The notes under the pieces were generated by a model, which saw only the letters and a list, made by a program, of their open reading frames with translations, was not told where the DNA came from and searched no databases. Below are positions 35,327 to 44,500 of a stretch of DNA of 64,000 bases, in pieces. The stretch is taken from positions 2,604,001 to 2,668,000 of the forward strand of contig CBDHCQ010000004.1 of NCBI GenBank assembly GCA_965261255.1. The letters are read 5' to 3'. The position numbers and the translations under genes are program-made. The DNA is from Bin80 sp965261255. GTDB lineage: Bacteria; Bacteroidota; Rhodothermia; Rhodothermales; Bin80. Each line of letters starts with the position of its first letter. Positions within the stretch are counted from its first letter, which is position 1.

Positions 35327-35455
35327 TGACCACCGCACTCAGTCAAGAAAATGTACGGTTATGCTTACCTTAACGCCCCTGCAGCAACCAAATTGCTGTG
35401 ATTGGTTTTGATACAATTTGTGCAGCCATAACAGCAACGCTGAGGCCGTGGGAAA

Positions 35456-36022
35456 GTGACTCTCATTCCATCAGATGACACATTAATTGATCGTGCACGC
35501 ACAGGTGATCAGAATGCGTTTCGCGAACTACTGGAACGTCATCAGCAAATGGTGGCTCGTACAGTCGCCGGTATGGTTGGTGCTGGTGCAGATGTCGATG
35601 ATCTGGTACAAGAGGTCTTTATCCGGTTTTACAAAACACTGGATCGGTTTCGGGGAGATGCGGCATGTAGTACCTATCTCACGCGGATTGCTATCAATGC
35701 ATCACTTGATGCCCTGCGTCGGCGGAAGCGTATGCGCTTACGGTTTGTCAGCAGAGATGACGAAACTGTTACGCTACCAGAACCAGGATTTCACGATACT
35801 GAAACGGATCGATTTGACCGGACAGAACTGATAAATCTGGCAATGAACAAACTTAAGCCCCATCATCGTGCAGTTGTTGTACTTCGACTGGTCGACGGAT
35901 ACTCGACTGCCGAAGCCGCTGAAATTCTGGGGATTCCACAGGGTACAGTACTGTCCCGGCTGAGTCGGGCAACCGCCCGCCTGCGCGATATTCTGGGACC
36001 CATACTTGCAGAAGAGGACTAA
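35456..36022 (+). CDS. ECF-family RNA polymerase sigma factor
   Basis: A 188-residue sigma-70-family protein with the two ECF domains only. Region 2 (about 15-85) reads FRELLERHQQMVARTVAGMV and VDDLVQEVFIRFYKTLDRFRG, with region 2.4 and the DALRRRKRMR stretch. Region 4 (about 130-180) is PHHRAVVVLRLVDGYSTAEA, then AEILGIPQGTVLSRLSRATA, a helix-turn-helix. GTG at 35456 is the only start in frame before an upstream stop. One base after its stop comes a small membrane protein that is probably its anti-sigma factor. It should control this cassette, though no promoter repeat could be verified. Confidence 0.92.
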   Translation: MTLIPSDDTLIDRARTGDQNAFRELLERHQQMVARTVAGMVGAGADVDDLVQEVFIRFYKTLDRFRGDAACSTYLTRIAINASLDALRRRKRMRLRFVSRDDETVTLPEPGFHDTETDRFDRTELINLAMNKLKPHHRAVVVLRLVDGYSTAEAAEILGIPQGTVLSRLSRATARLRDILGPILAEED

Positions 36023-36023
36023 A

Positions 36024-36389
36024 ATGGATCAACGACCTTCCTCCACACCTAAGGATCACAACCTGCGCCTGCAATCCCTGCTTCGTGAGACCGCAGAGGT
36101 GAATGCCAAATGCGATATACAACCCTTTCTGACCGATCGGATCATGCGCCGGATTCGGACTCTGAATCAGCCGGAAGAGCAATTTTGGCAGACGCTGTGG
36201 CTAGCTTTCAGGCCAGTCGCTCTCGGAAGTGTTCTTCTGATTTTGGGTTTTGTATCGTACAATACCTTCGTCAGCCGAAATTATGAAGTTGAACCAACTC
36301 CAACAGAAATTGTCTTCGGCTTGCAACCTCTGACGCTTACTACGGCTTACTCTGCGAACCTGGATGAATTTTCACTAACTACTCCATGA
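36024..36389 (+). CDS. Small membrane protein, probable anti-sigma factor
   Basis: A 121-residue protein starting one base after the sigma-factor stop. The first 60 residues are cytoplasmic and helical (NLRLQSLLRETAEVNAKC, DIQPFLTDRIMRRIRTLNQ), one membrane helix follows (PVALGSVLLILGFVSYNTFV), and about 40 residues lie outside. This is the topology of anti-ECF membrane factors, but no HxxxCxxC zinc motif is visible, so the call rests on size, topology and coupling to the sigma gene. Its stop overlaps the next start (ATGA). The earlier in-frame start at 36006 would lie inside the sigma gene and is disfavoured. Confidence 0.6.
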   Translation: MDQRPSSTPKDHNLRLQSLLRETAEVNAKCDIQPFLTDRIMRRIRTLNQPEEQFWQTLWLAFRPVALGSVLLILGFVSYNTFVSRNYEVEPTPTEIVFGLQPLTLTTAYSANLDEFSLTTP

Positions 36390-36796
36390 GTACTCGAGTC
36401 AAATCACTTGTGATCCTGGGATGCACATTAATCGCCGGAATCCTGGTCGGTATCCTTGGCACCAGCGCCTGGCAACATCGCCGTAACACTACTATTGCTG
36501 AAATCAGAGTCCAGGGAGGCCTCATGCGACAGATCGAGCAGATCATTGAGATTGAAAGCGACGAACAGCGAGAAGAATTAATGATCGTTATTCAACGCGC
36601 CGAACAAGGATTTATGAAGCAGCGTCAAATCATGGCTGACAGCCTTGCAGTGCACCGTCAGGCTTTGGTCGCAGACCTGCAACGAATACTCGGCCAAGAA
36701 CAGTGGGAGCGCGTAGAAGCGAGATTAACCAGAAAACGATCCAGACATTCCGATCGAAACGCACGTTCCCGTCGTTCTCCACGCAATAGAGATTAA
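36386..36796 (+). CDS. Membrane-anchored Spy-like helical protein
   Basis: A 136-residue protein with one N-terminal membrane helix (LVILGCTLIAGILVGILG) and a charged, helical periplasmic part (LMRQIEQIIEIESDEQREEL, VLQRIL-type end GQEQWERVEARLTRKR) ending in a basic tail. Its layout resembles heavy-metal-resistance/Spy family proteins that are anchored. It overlaps the preceding gene by four bases and lies 36 bases before macA, so it belongs to the same operon as the sigma factor. With the separate periplasmic Spy-like gene at 34913 there are two such proteins in one cassette. Confidence 0.6.
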   Translation: MSTRVKSLVILGCTLIAGILVGILGTSAWQHRRNTTIAEIRVQGGLMRQIEQIIEIESDEQREELMIVIQRAEQGFMKQRQIMADSLAVHRQALVADLQRILGQEQWERVEARLTRKRSRHSDRNARSRRSPRNRD

Positions 36797-36832
36797 TCTA
36801 ACCTTTATCCAAACAGTGAGCACACCTGCTTA

Positions 36833-38119
36833 ATGAGACTATTTGCAGTTATAGCCGCCGTCGTAATCGCCGGCGGATCCTTGTGGTATTTCAGTCGCGG
36901 CAACACTGAACCAGTCAGTCCCTACCGTTTCGTCACACTGGAACAAGGTGATATTGAGTCAGTCGTCGCAAGCACAGGAGCACTGGATGCCGTAACTACC
37001 GTTCAGGTCGGCACCCAAGTATCAGGAATCATTGCCAGTATTTATGTGGACTTCAATGACCGCGTAAGGCAGGGACAAGTCATTGCACGTATTGACACCA
37101 CACTCCTGTGGAGTGCCGTGCGGGATGCCGAGTCCAATCTTGAACGTAATCAGGCACAGCTCAGGCAAGCAGAACGTGAACTTGAACGGCTGGAACCCCT
37201 CTACGCACAGCAGTTTGTCACTGAAGTAGATTATGCTCAGGCACAATACGATCTGGATATAGCCAAAGCAACCACACGGAGCGCAGAGATCAGTCTGGAT
37301 CGTGCACGCCAAAACCTGAGCTACGCTACGATCATAGCCCCCATCTCTGGAACAGTCATTGAACGGAATGTTGATGTGGGTCAAACTGTTGCGGCCAGCT
37401 TCTCCGCACCCCAATTATTCCTAATCGCAGACGATCTTTCCCGTATGGAGATACTCGCGTCTGTGGATGAGAGTGATATCGGACAAATCCGAGAAGGACA
37501 GGTTGCCCGGTTTACCGTGCAGGCATATCTGGACGAAATCTTCATGGGTACCGTGCGCCAGGTGCGCTTGCAGTCTACAGTTGAGGAAAATGTAGTCAAC
37601 TATACCGTGGTCGTTGATGTTGAGAATCCCGACGGCCTTCTCCTGCCTGGCATGACCGCTACCGTAGATTTTCTGATTGAAACGGCAATGGATGTGCTCA
37701 AAGTACCCAATGCCGCACTTCGTTTCCGGGCGACTCCTCAGATGTTTGAAACAATACGAGCCAGAAGAGAATCGGCGCATTCGTCAGAAAGGCCCGGCAG
37801 AAGCGTTGACGGTGCACAGCAAAATGCCGGTTCAAGGCAAACCGGCACATGGAGCGGTGGCGGCAGTGGCGGCCCGGGGGCAGGCGGAAGCGGCTTTGGA
37901 GACAGTAATTTCACCATGCTTTGGTACTTGGACGAAAACGGAGAACTGATGATGGCCCCCGCCCAAACCGGAATCACTGACGGCCAAGTGACGGAAATTA
38001 TCACCGCGCAACTTCAGCCTGGCACAGAAATTATAGCGGGGGTAACCCAGCAGGCGGAAGACGATTCAAATAATCCGTTCCGGAGTCAACAGCAGCGTTT
38101 CCGTCCAGGTGGCTTTTAG
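36833..38119 (+). CDS. macA: Periplasmic adaptor of MacAB-type efflux/ABC exporter
   Basis: A 428-residue membrane-fusion protein. N-terminal anchor: FAVIAAVVIAGGSLWYF. The lipoyl/biotinyl halves flank a coiled-coil hairpin at about 85-160 (VSGIIASIYVDFNDRVRQGQ, LRQAERELERLEPLYAQQFV). The barrel-sandwich and beta-barrel parts follow (ISGTVIERNVDVGQTV). Near residue 310-370 there is a Gly/Ser-rich low-complexity linker (GSGGPGAGGSGFGDSN). A membrane-proximal C-terminal domain follows. Such adaptors link an inner-membrane MacB to an outer-membrane TolC-type channel, exporting peptides, lipids or drugs. The permease is encoded 290 bases downstream, but the ATPase gene that should lie between is only a relic. 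Confidence 0.88.
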   Translation: MRLFAVIAAVVIAGGSLWYFSRGNTEPVSPYRFVTLEQGDIESVVASTGALDAVTTVQVGTQVSGIIASIYVDFNDRVRQGQVIARIDTTLLWSAVRDAESNLERNQAQLRQAERELERLEPLYAQQFVTEVDYAQAQYDLDIAKATTRSAEISLDRARQNLSYATIIAPISGTVIERNVDVGQTVAASFSAPQLFLIADDLSRMEILASVDESDIGQIREGQVARFTVQAYLDEIFMGTVRQVRLQSTVEENVVNYTVVVDVENPDGLLLPGMTATVDFLIETAMDVLKVPNAALRFRATPQMFETIRARRESAHSSERPGRSVDGAQQNAGSRQTGTWSGGGSGGPGAGGSGFGDSNFTMLWYLDENGELMMAPAQTGITDGQVTEIITAQLQPGTEIIAGVTQQAEDDSNNPFRSQQQRFRPGGF

Positions 38120-38122
38120 CGT

Positions 38123-38351
38123 ATGGAACGTGAAATCGTGATGCGTACACAGGGAATTACCAACGTGTTCGCATTTGACAAAGCCGAGGTACATGTCCTG
38201 CAAGGTATTGATGCCGAGGCACTTTCCCTGTATTAAGAGCTTACAACCAGGAATCGCCGTCCTGCTGATTGCATACGAACCCCGTGCGGCTGACTGTCCA
38301 GAGCACATCGTTGAATTGCGCGACGGTAAAATCACAACACAAGCGTATTGA
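38123..38351 (+). pseudogene. Relic of a MacB-type ABC ATPase gene with both ends retained and the centre lost
   Basis: Between macA and the permease gene the two ends of an ABC ATPase can be read. From the ATG at 38123 (three bases after the macA stop) a 37-codon frame gives the usual opening (EIVMRTQGITNVF, AEVHVLQGID) and ends at a TAA (38234-38236). From 38238, in another frame, GIAVLLIAYEPRAADCPEHI and VELRDGKI reproduce the usual C-terminal end (GIT..VTHEP...A.RVVELRDGKI) to a TGA at 38349. Walker A, Q-loop, signature and Walker B, about 150 residues, are missing. The simplest reading is an internal deletion of about 0.45 kb with a frame change. An assembly error is an alternative. Confidence 0.75.
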
Positions 38352-38409
38352 AAACCGACGTTCGGCATAACTTAAACCATACCCAGAAATCCAGATATCC
38401 GCCTGACTC

Positions 38410-39627
38410 ATGAAAGCTTCCACGCTGGTCACGGTTGCCTCACAGAGCATCCTCAAGAACAAAATGCGCTCGCTTCTCACAATGCTGGGAATTATGATCG
38501 GCGTAGGAGCAGTTATCGTCATGGTTGCCGTTGGACAGGGAGCACAGTCCCAAATTCAAGATCAGATTAACACCTTAGGCACCAATCTGATTGTAGTAAC
38601 CCCGGGAGCCAGCAGCCAAGGCGGTGTGAGTCGGGGAGCACAAAGCTATAACCGCCTTACCATAAAGGATGCGGAAAAGATCAAGCGGGAGAGTCTGATC
38701 GTATCCGCAGTCTCACCTGTCGTATTTAGTCGAACACAGGTCATCGGGGGGCAAGGTAACTGGCGTACAACCATCAACGGTGTTTCAACAGATTACCAGA
38801 TTATTCGCAACTGGAAGCTCAAATATGGCCGATTCTTTGATCAGAGCGAATTGCGCCAGATGCGGCGTGTGGCAGTGTTGGGGCACACCGTAGCAGAAAA
38901 CCTGTTTCCTGGCGAAGATCCGGTTGGCATTACCATCCAGATTCGCAATGTGCCGGTACGGGTCGTTGGCGTCCTCGAAGCAAAAGGGCAGACCGCCAGC
39001 GGTACGGACCAGGATGACGTAATTTTTGCGCCTTATACCACGGTCCAGACCCGTCTCAGTGGATGGAGCCGCATATTTCAGATCCTGGCAAGTACGCCTT
39101 CGTCAAGGGATATCCCTGCTGCACAGGAGGAACTTCGGGCCATTATGCGTGAGTCACATGGCTTGGCAAGTTTCGCTGAAGATGATTTCACGGTCCGAAA
39201 CCAGAATGATCTTGCGGAAGCCGCGCAAGGCACCACGGAGGTTATGACCTTGTTGCTGGCCGCCATAGCTTCGATCTCGCTCTTGGTTGGAGGCATTGGA
39301 ATCATGAATATTATGCTCGTATCCGTTACTGAACGCACCCGAGAAATTGGAATTCGCATGGCTATCGGTGCACGTGGAAGAGATATACTTACGCAGTTCC
39401 TTATTGAGAGTGTCGTGATGAGTGTTCTGGGAGGTGCGATTGGGGTCGGCATTGGATTCGCCAGTGCAATCATACTGAGTCAGGTAACCGGCTGGAACAC
39501 CGTTACTTCCCCGACTACGGTCATGATTGCGCTAGTTTTTTCTGCGGGTGTCGGTATCTTCTTCGGTTTCTATCCTGCACGAAAAGCCGCAGCACTGAAT
39601 CCGATTGAAGCCCTGCGCCACGAATGA
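38410..39627 (+). CDS. macB: MacB/FtsX-type ABC transporter permease
   Basis: A 405-residue permease without ATPase domain. It opens KMRSLLTMLGIMIGVGAVIV (helix 1 of the MacB permease), has a MacB periplasmic core at about 45-250, and three C-terminal helices in the FtsX part (about 280-400: IASISLLVGGIGIMNIMLVS, TREIGIRMAIGARGRDIL). In other bacteria the cognate ATPase is a separate gene just upstream; here only its relic remains. The reading frame itself looks intact and well conserved, so either the ATPase is supplied from elsewhere or decay is recent. It ends one base before the following membrane protein start. Confidence 0.88.
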   Translation: MKASTLVTVASQSILKNKMRSLLTMLGIMIGVGAVIVMVAVGQGAQSQIQDQINTLGTNLIVVTPGASSQGGVSRGAQSYNRLTIKDAEKIKRESLIVSAVSPVVFSRTQVIGGQGNWRTTINGVSTDYQIIRNWKLKYGRFFDQSELRQMRRVAVLGHTVAENLFPGEDPVGITIQIRNVPVRVVGVLEAKGQTASGTDQDDVIFAPYTTVQTRLSGWSRIFQILASTPSSRDIPAAQEELRAIMRESHGLASFAEDDFTVRNQNDLAEAAQGTTEVMTLLLAAIASISLLVGGIGIMNIMLVSVTERTREIGIRMAIGARGRDILTQFLIESVVMSVLGGAIGVGIGFASAIILSQVTGWNTVTSPTTVMIALVFSAGVGIFFGFYPARKAAALNPIEALRHE

Positions 39628-39628
39628 C

Positions 39629-40042
39629 ATGAGGGCCATATACCGGCTCTGCCATGCCGCACTCGTGCTTGCGTTAGTCGGCACCATAGCTGATCTAGGA
39701 TTGCTTGGTCACTTTGAGGATCCCTGGCAGTGGACTCCTATCGTGGTCTTAGTCCTCTGCCTTTCGCTAACCCTGATCCATTTCTTTGCGCCCGGAGCGC
39801 TAATACGAAAACTATTGAGGATCAGCATGGTCTTGTGCATTTTAGCCGGAATAGCGGGATTGTTTCTACATTTGAAAGGAAATTTTGAATTTGAGCTCGA
39901 AATGTATAAAAACTTATCTTTTTTTTCTTTATTATGGAGATCCCTGAGGGGGGCATTGCCCGCCTTGGCGCCTAGTTCGATGATTTATATCGGTCTCTTA
40001 GGCTTGATCACAGCACTTATTCAACCACCGGTTTCAAAATGA
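39629..40042 (+). CDS. Hypothetical four-helix membrane protein
   Basis: I do not recognise this 137-residue protein. From the ATG at 39629 (two bases after the permease stop) it shows four membrane segments (ALVLALVGTIADLGLLGHF; PIVVLVLCLSLTLIHFF; RISMVLCILAGIAGLFLHL; PSSMIYIGLLGLITAL) with short loops. An in-frame start inside the permease gene (39605) exists and is less likely. Its stop overlaps the start of the next gene (ATGA), so it is translationally coupled to the acidic lipoprotein. A role with the MacA/permease is possible from position alone. Confidence 0.6.
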   Translation: MRAIYRLCHAALVLALVGTIADLGLLGHFEDPWQWTPIVVLVLCLSLTLIHFFAPGALIRKLLRISMVLCILAGIAGLFLHLKGNFEFELEMYKNLSFFSLLWRSLRGALPALAPSSMIYIGLLGLITALIQPPVSK

Positions 40043-40347
40043 AATTCTTTCAAATTGCCCTTTTCGCTCTTGCCTTGTTGATCGCCGCCTGCGGTGGTAG
40101 CGCTGACGATGCCGCAACTGACGATGCGGCTGCTCCTGGCGACGCCATGGAGGAAGACGCTGCTATGGATGGTGATGATGCCATGATGGAGGATGATGCC
40201 ATGGACGGTGACTCCACTGAGGCAATGCACGACATGGACGACGGCGATATGGACGACGATGCGTCGGATGAAGGTGAGGAAGCGGCAGAAGATCATGGTG
40301 AAGAGGATGAAGACGAGGGTGAGCATGAATCCGCCGAGTTACTTTGA
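40039..40347 (+). CDS. Extremely acidic Asp/Met-rich small lipoprotein
   Basis: A 102-residue lipoprotein with signal and lipobox ALFALALLIAAC (Cys18). The mature 84 residues contain no Lys or Arg and consist almost entirely of Asp, Glu, Ala, Met and Gly in short irregular repeats (DAMEEDAAMDGDDAMMEDDA, MDDGDMDDDASDEGEEAAED), with three His. The low complexity makes homology search unreliable. Comparable acidic segments bind Ca2+ or cationic proteins; the Met/His content could also suit soft metals. It is coupled to the membrane protein before it. The next gene has nearly the same signal-peptide and lipobox (LALAFLVAACGG), suggesting common origin of the leader. Confidence 0.65.
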   Translation: MKFFQIALFALALLIAACGGSADDAATDDAAAPGDAMEEDAAMDGDDAMMEDDAMDGDSTEAMHDMDDGDMDDDASDEGEEAAEDHGEEDEDEGEHESAELL

Positions 40348-40380
40348 TGTAACCACTGCATTCGGGCAATCGTCTAAGCA

Positions 40381-40875
40381 ATGATGAATTGCCTACGTGT
40401 TGAGCTTCTCGCTCTCGCGTTTTTGGTTGCCGCCTGCGGCGGGGATGTGGGTTCGTATGATTCCCCGGTTGAGAGCGATTTTGCCCTCACGGACGCGGCA
40501 TTTACGCAGGGAAGGGAGTTGCTTGATGCTAACACCACCACTGAGCAAACGCTGAAGGAAACGACCAGCGATACCGTTGCCGCCCACATAGTTGCCCATC
40601 GCCCATTCGCCTCACTTGGAGAACTGCATACCAAACTCGCCACCGAGATTGGTGAAGAAGCTACCGAAGAGATACTGAAAACGGTTTTCATTCCGGTTGA
40701 GCTCAATTCCGCTTCCGACGAAGACATCCTTGCAATTCCTGGCGTCGGAAGAAGAATGCTGCACGAGTTTACGGAGTATCGCCCCTACAAAAGCATGGCA
40801 CAGTTTGAGCGCGAAATCGGCAAGTATGTCGATGATGAGGAGCTCGCGAGGCTCGTGAGCTACGTTACTCTCTGA
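40381..40875 (+). CDS. ComEA-like helix-hairpin-helix lipoprotein
   Basis: A 164-residue lipoprotein (ELLALAFLVAAC; lipid Cys19) with two helix-hairpin-helix units. The first, about 50-100, is degenerate (LLDANTTTEQTLKETTSD, IVAHRPFASLGELHTKL). The second, about 112-160, is good: ELNSASDEDILAIPGVGRRM, EYRPYKSMAQFEREIGKYVD. IPGVG is the DNA-backbone hairpin turn seen in ComEA. Being a lipoprotein it would sit in the periplasm or at the surface; DNA binding there suggests uptake or adhesion of DNA, but it may only be a fold relative. It follows the acidic lipoprotein by 33 bases. ATGATG allows a start one codon later. Confidence 0.78.
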   Translation: MMNCLRVELLALAFLVAACGGDVGSYDSPVESDFALTDAAFTQGRELLDANTTTEQTLKETTSDTVAAHIVAHRPFASLGELHTKLATEIGEEATEEILKTVFIPVELNSASDEDILAIPGVGRRMLHEFTEYRPYKSMAQFEREIGKYVDDEELARLVSYVTL

Positions 40876-41127
40876 GTGTATGGTACTGCTTACAAACTGC
40901 GCTCATCGCACCTTCTTCTGTGCGCTCTCGTATCTGCGCTACCCCGCTCCAATGCAGCACGATACTCCCCCCGTATGATTTCTTCTCAAAATAAAGTGGG
41001 ACGGAACGTATGCGGCTCTGGTTTATGTAATTGATCGTACCATGGTTTCCGTCTTCTGTGTAGCGTTGGTAACCTGGCGTGTTTTGGAATCCGCCAAGCC
41101 TTGCTCTGATTAGATACTGTCCAGTCT

Positions 41128-41526
41128 ATGAAGGATTCTGAGCGACTGTCTGTCAGCAGCGGGGCAGTTTGGGAAACAAAGTACGGGTACACGCGCGCTG
41201 TACGTGTCGGTCGGCATGTGCATGTATCGGGCACTACGGCAACTGAATCAGACGGGAAGGTTGTGGGCCAAGGCGATGCCTATGAACAGGCCCTACATAT
41301 TTTTGCCATAATCGCTGAGGCCCTTCAAAAACTGGGGAGTTCTCTCACAGATGTCGTGCGTACACGCATGTATGTCGTGGATATTCTTGCCGATGGCGAT
41401 AAGGTCGGCAAAGCCCATGGTGAGGTCTTCCGGAATATTCGGCCCGCAGCCACAATGGTAGAAGTTTCCGGACTGATCGCACCTGAGTTTCTCGTCGAAA
41501 TAGAAGTAGACGCTATACTGCCATAG
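41128..41526 (+). CDS. RidA/YjgF-family protein
   Basis: A 132-residue member of the RidA superfamily, small trimers that hydrolyse reactive enamines/imines. The conserved Arg of the active site is Arg105 in NIRPAATMVEVSGL; the carboxyl end LVEIEVDAIL carries the acidic residues of the family. The entry region VHVSGTTATESDGKVVGQGD is the usual beta-strand with a catalytic-side Gly/Thr. It belongs to the broader Rid group (possibly Rid2-3 type) rather than certainly the archetypal RidA, so no symbol is given. Its last 14 bases overlap the 3' end of smc on the other strand. Confidence 0.88.
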   Translation: MKDSERLSVSSGAVWETKYGYTRAVRVGRHVHVSGTTATESDGKVVGQGDAYEQALHIFAIIAEALQKLGSSLTDVVRTRMYVVDILADGDKVGKAHGEVFRNIRPAATMVEVSGLIAPEFLVEIEVDAILP

Positions 41527-44500
41527 CCATTGCTTCCTCGAAGCGCACACTCACCAGGCTGGAAACCCCTTCTTCCTGCATTGTAACGCCGTACAATCTA
41601 TCGGCCATTTCCATTGTTCGCTTATTGTGTGTAACCAAAACAAACTGCGTATCCGAGGAAAAGCGGCGGATGAGACGCATAAAATGCTCTACGTTGGCAT
41701 CATCCAAAGGAGCGTCTACTTCGTCGAGAAAGCAGAATGGGCTTGGTTTGACCAGATAGATCGCGAACAGCAGCGCGATTGCCGTAAGTGTTTTTTCTCC
41801 GCTTGACAGCTGTGCTATACTGACCGGGCGCTTCCCACTTGGTCGGGCCGTAACAGCGATTGGCGATTCCAGGACGTCTTCCGGGACGGTCAGATCAAGT
41901 TCGCATTTGGCTTTCTCGCCAAAAAGCTCACAGAAAAGCTCGCGAAAGTTTTCTCGTATTAACACAAAAGTGTCAATAAACTGCTTCGACGCAGTACGAT
42001 TTATCTCTCTGATCGTGTGAATCAACGTATTCCGAGCTTCCTCAAGATCTGTGCACTGTGCCTCCATAAACTCGAGTCGCTCATTCTCTTTCTCATACTC
42101 TTCAAGAGCGAGTGCGTTGACGTTGCCCATTGACTGCAGCTGGCGCTCTTTTCGCTGGATTTCTTCTCTGAGCGCAACCTCGTCAATCTCGGTCTCCTCT
42201 GATATTTTAGTCAGCTCAGTGCTGTATTCTTCACCTGCTCGCTGTACCATATCCTCTAAACGTGCTGCTACGGCACTGCGTTTTACGCGAACATCCGCCT
42301 CTTCCTGTTTAGCCTCCTGAAGGGCTCTGCGCCCTTTGCGTACGCGATCATTTACCTGCTCCAGTTCAATTCGAGACTCATGCTCACGTGTTTTATCCTG
42401 TGCGTTTAGATCATCTAGATCTTTACGGCGGGCACGCTCCTTGTCGCGCTTGCGTGTTAGTTCACGCACTTGTGCACTGAATTTCTTCTGCGCCTGCATC
42501 AATACGGAATGATCTCTACCTTGCTGCGCTACTCGTTTATCCAGACGCACCTGATGTTGCTCGAGACGCTCCAGATCACCTTTCAGACGATCACACTCGG
42601 ACGCTGATTTTACGGCGGCAGCTTGCGCCCTAATGTGAGTATTCTGCGCCTCCTCTAACTGGCTCGCAGAGTGTTCAATCTTGCCGTTCACCAGTATGAG
42701 ATGCTTTTGTATCTCAGCGAGTTTTTCATCAGACTCTTGCAGTTCATCGCTATAGGACTGTACCTGCGATTCCAAATCCAAAATTTCCTGCCCAACCTGC
42801 GACTGCCGATGTCTGAGTTCCCCCAGCCGGTTTGAGGCGATCTCATGAATTTGCACACAATTCTGGGCTGTGCGCCTCGCCTCTGCATACTTTGCTTCCG
42901 CCGCGCGCGCCCGATCTACAACTTCTTTCAATCTTAATTGACGCTGAGCTGTACGGATCTCCGCGAGCAGACATTTTGCCTGTTCAACTTCCTCCTCAAG
43001 CTCCCTGCACACATCCCTGGCTTCCTGCAGATTGCCTCGCTGGACCAAATATGAATAAACTCCACCCTCTTCATCCCCTCCCGCATACAGCATCCCCTGT
43101 GCATCTATCCATTCCCCTTGCAAAGTTACGTACCGATCATTCGTGCCTACTCCATTATTGAGTAACAATTGGGCCTCCTCAAGGGATTCGACCAGAAGAA
43201 CATCCCGCAGCAAAAGATCGACGATCGGCGCGCAATACTCCTCCCGCGGTCTGACGAGCGTCCGCAGAGCATTGGGCGGATTTTCTTGGACCATGGGCGT
43301 ATCCGGGACATTCTCCAGCACAATGAAGTAAGCACGCCCCATATCTCCTAGGCGAAGCCGCTCTGTTGCCGCCTCAGCATCTGATTCCGTCTTCGCAACC
43401 ATACAGGTTCCGTAGACCCCGAGCGCACCGGCCAAGGCAGCCCGATATTGCGGTTCACATGTAATCAGATCCCCAAGCGCAGCAACCTCAATATTCTCTG
43501 TTTGGGTTGAGAGATACCGAACCGCGTCCGGAAAGAACTCGTAGGCATCAACAAGATCGCTCAGAATCTTCGCTTCTCCGAGCTTCGCAGCCAGGCTCTT
43601 TTCAGCCAGTCGTACAGCATCTTCTGCATGTGTAATCCTTCCTGCCAGCGCTTCATGTGCGGTTTCGGCTGCGGTACGCTCGGACCTTGCAGCATCAAGC
43701 CGCCGTTTTGATTCTTCAAGCGCATTGTTGGCAGCCTCGACCGCCTTTGCTGCCCCCGCATCGGTTTCATCTCCGGACTCCTGCTCTGCCCTTAGTCTGT
43801 CTTCTTCTCTCCTCAAATGGATAATCCGGCCTTGCAACCGGTCAACTCGACGCTGGGTACCTGCCCTTTGCTGACTGAGGTCATTGGCCGTTCCTTGGAG
43901 AGACCTTCTTTCGCGCTCCAGTGACCCCACGTTTTCGCGTGCGGTATCTCTTGCAGAGATCGCTTCATCCAAGGCCTGAGCAGCTTTGGTAGCTTGCGGC
44001 ATTGCAACAGACAGGGCTGCGCTTACAGAATCCCGATCATCAGACAACTCTGCGGATTCGGAGGATGCCGCCTCCCCCTCCACAAGTAATCTATCCAGAT
44101 CGCGTGCGATCGTTTTCAGGTTCGCTTGACCCAATCGAATCTCTCCCTCTAGCTCCACGACACGTTGCTCATGCCTAACCAACTCCTGGCGGTTGGCCGT
44201 TGCTGATTGCTGCTCAGATACAAACCTAGTTCTGAGGGCTTCAAGTTGCACATCACAGGCATGCAGCTTGGCGGTCAGATCCGTACAAATATCCGCTATC
44301 CTGGTTTCATCTTCTGCAAGAATCTCCTCTTGAAAAACCAACCGACTAAACTCGGACTGAAGAAGCGTTAGCTGGGCACTGCTCAGCTCAGACTTATAGC
44401 GCAAATAACGTGCAGCAGTACTTGCCTGCCGTTTGAGGCTGCGCACACGTGTGGATATCTCATCTTTCAGATCCCGAACACGCGCATGATCAGATTCCAT

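Noticed and set aside
39605..39628. An earlier start for the four-helix membrane protein inside the permease gene.
   Set aside because: The ATG at 39629 starts right after the permease stop and leaves the topology intact.
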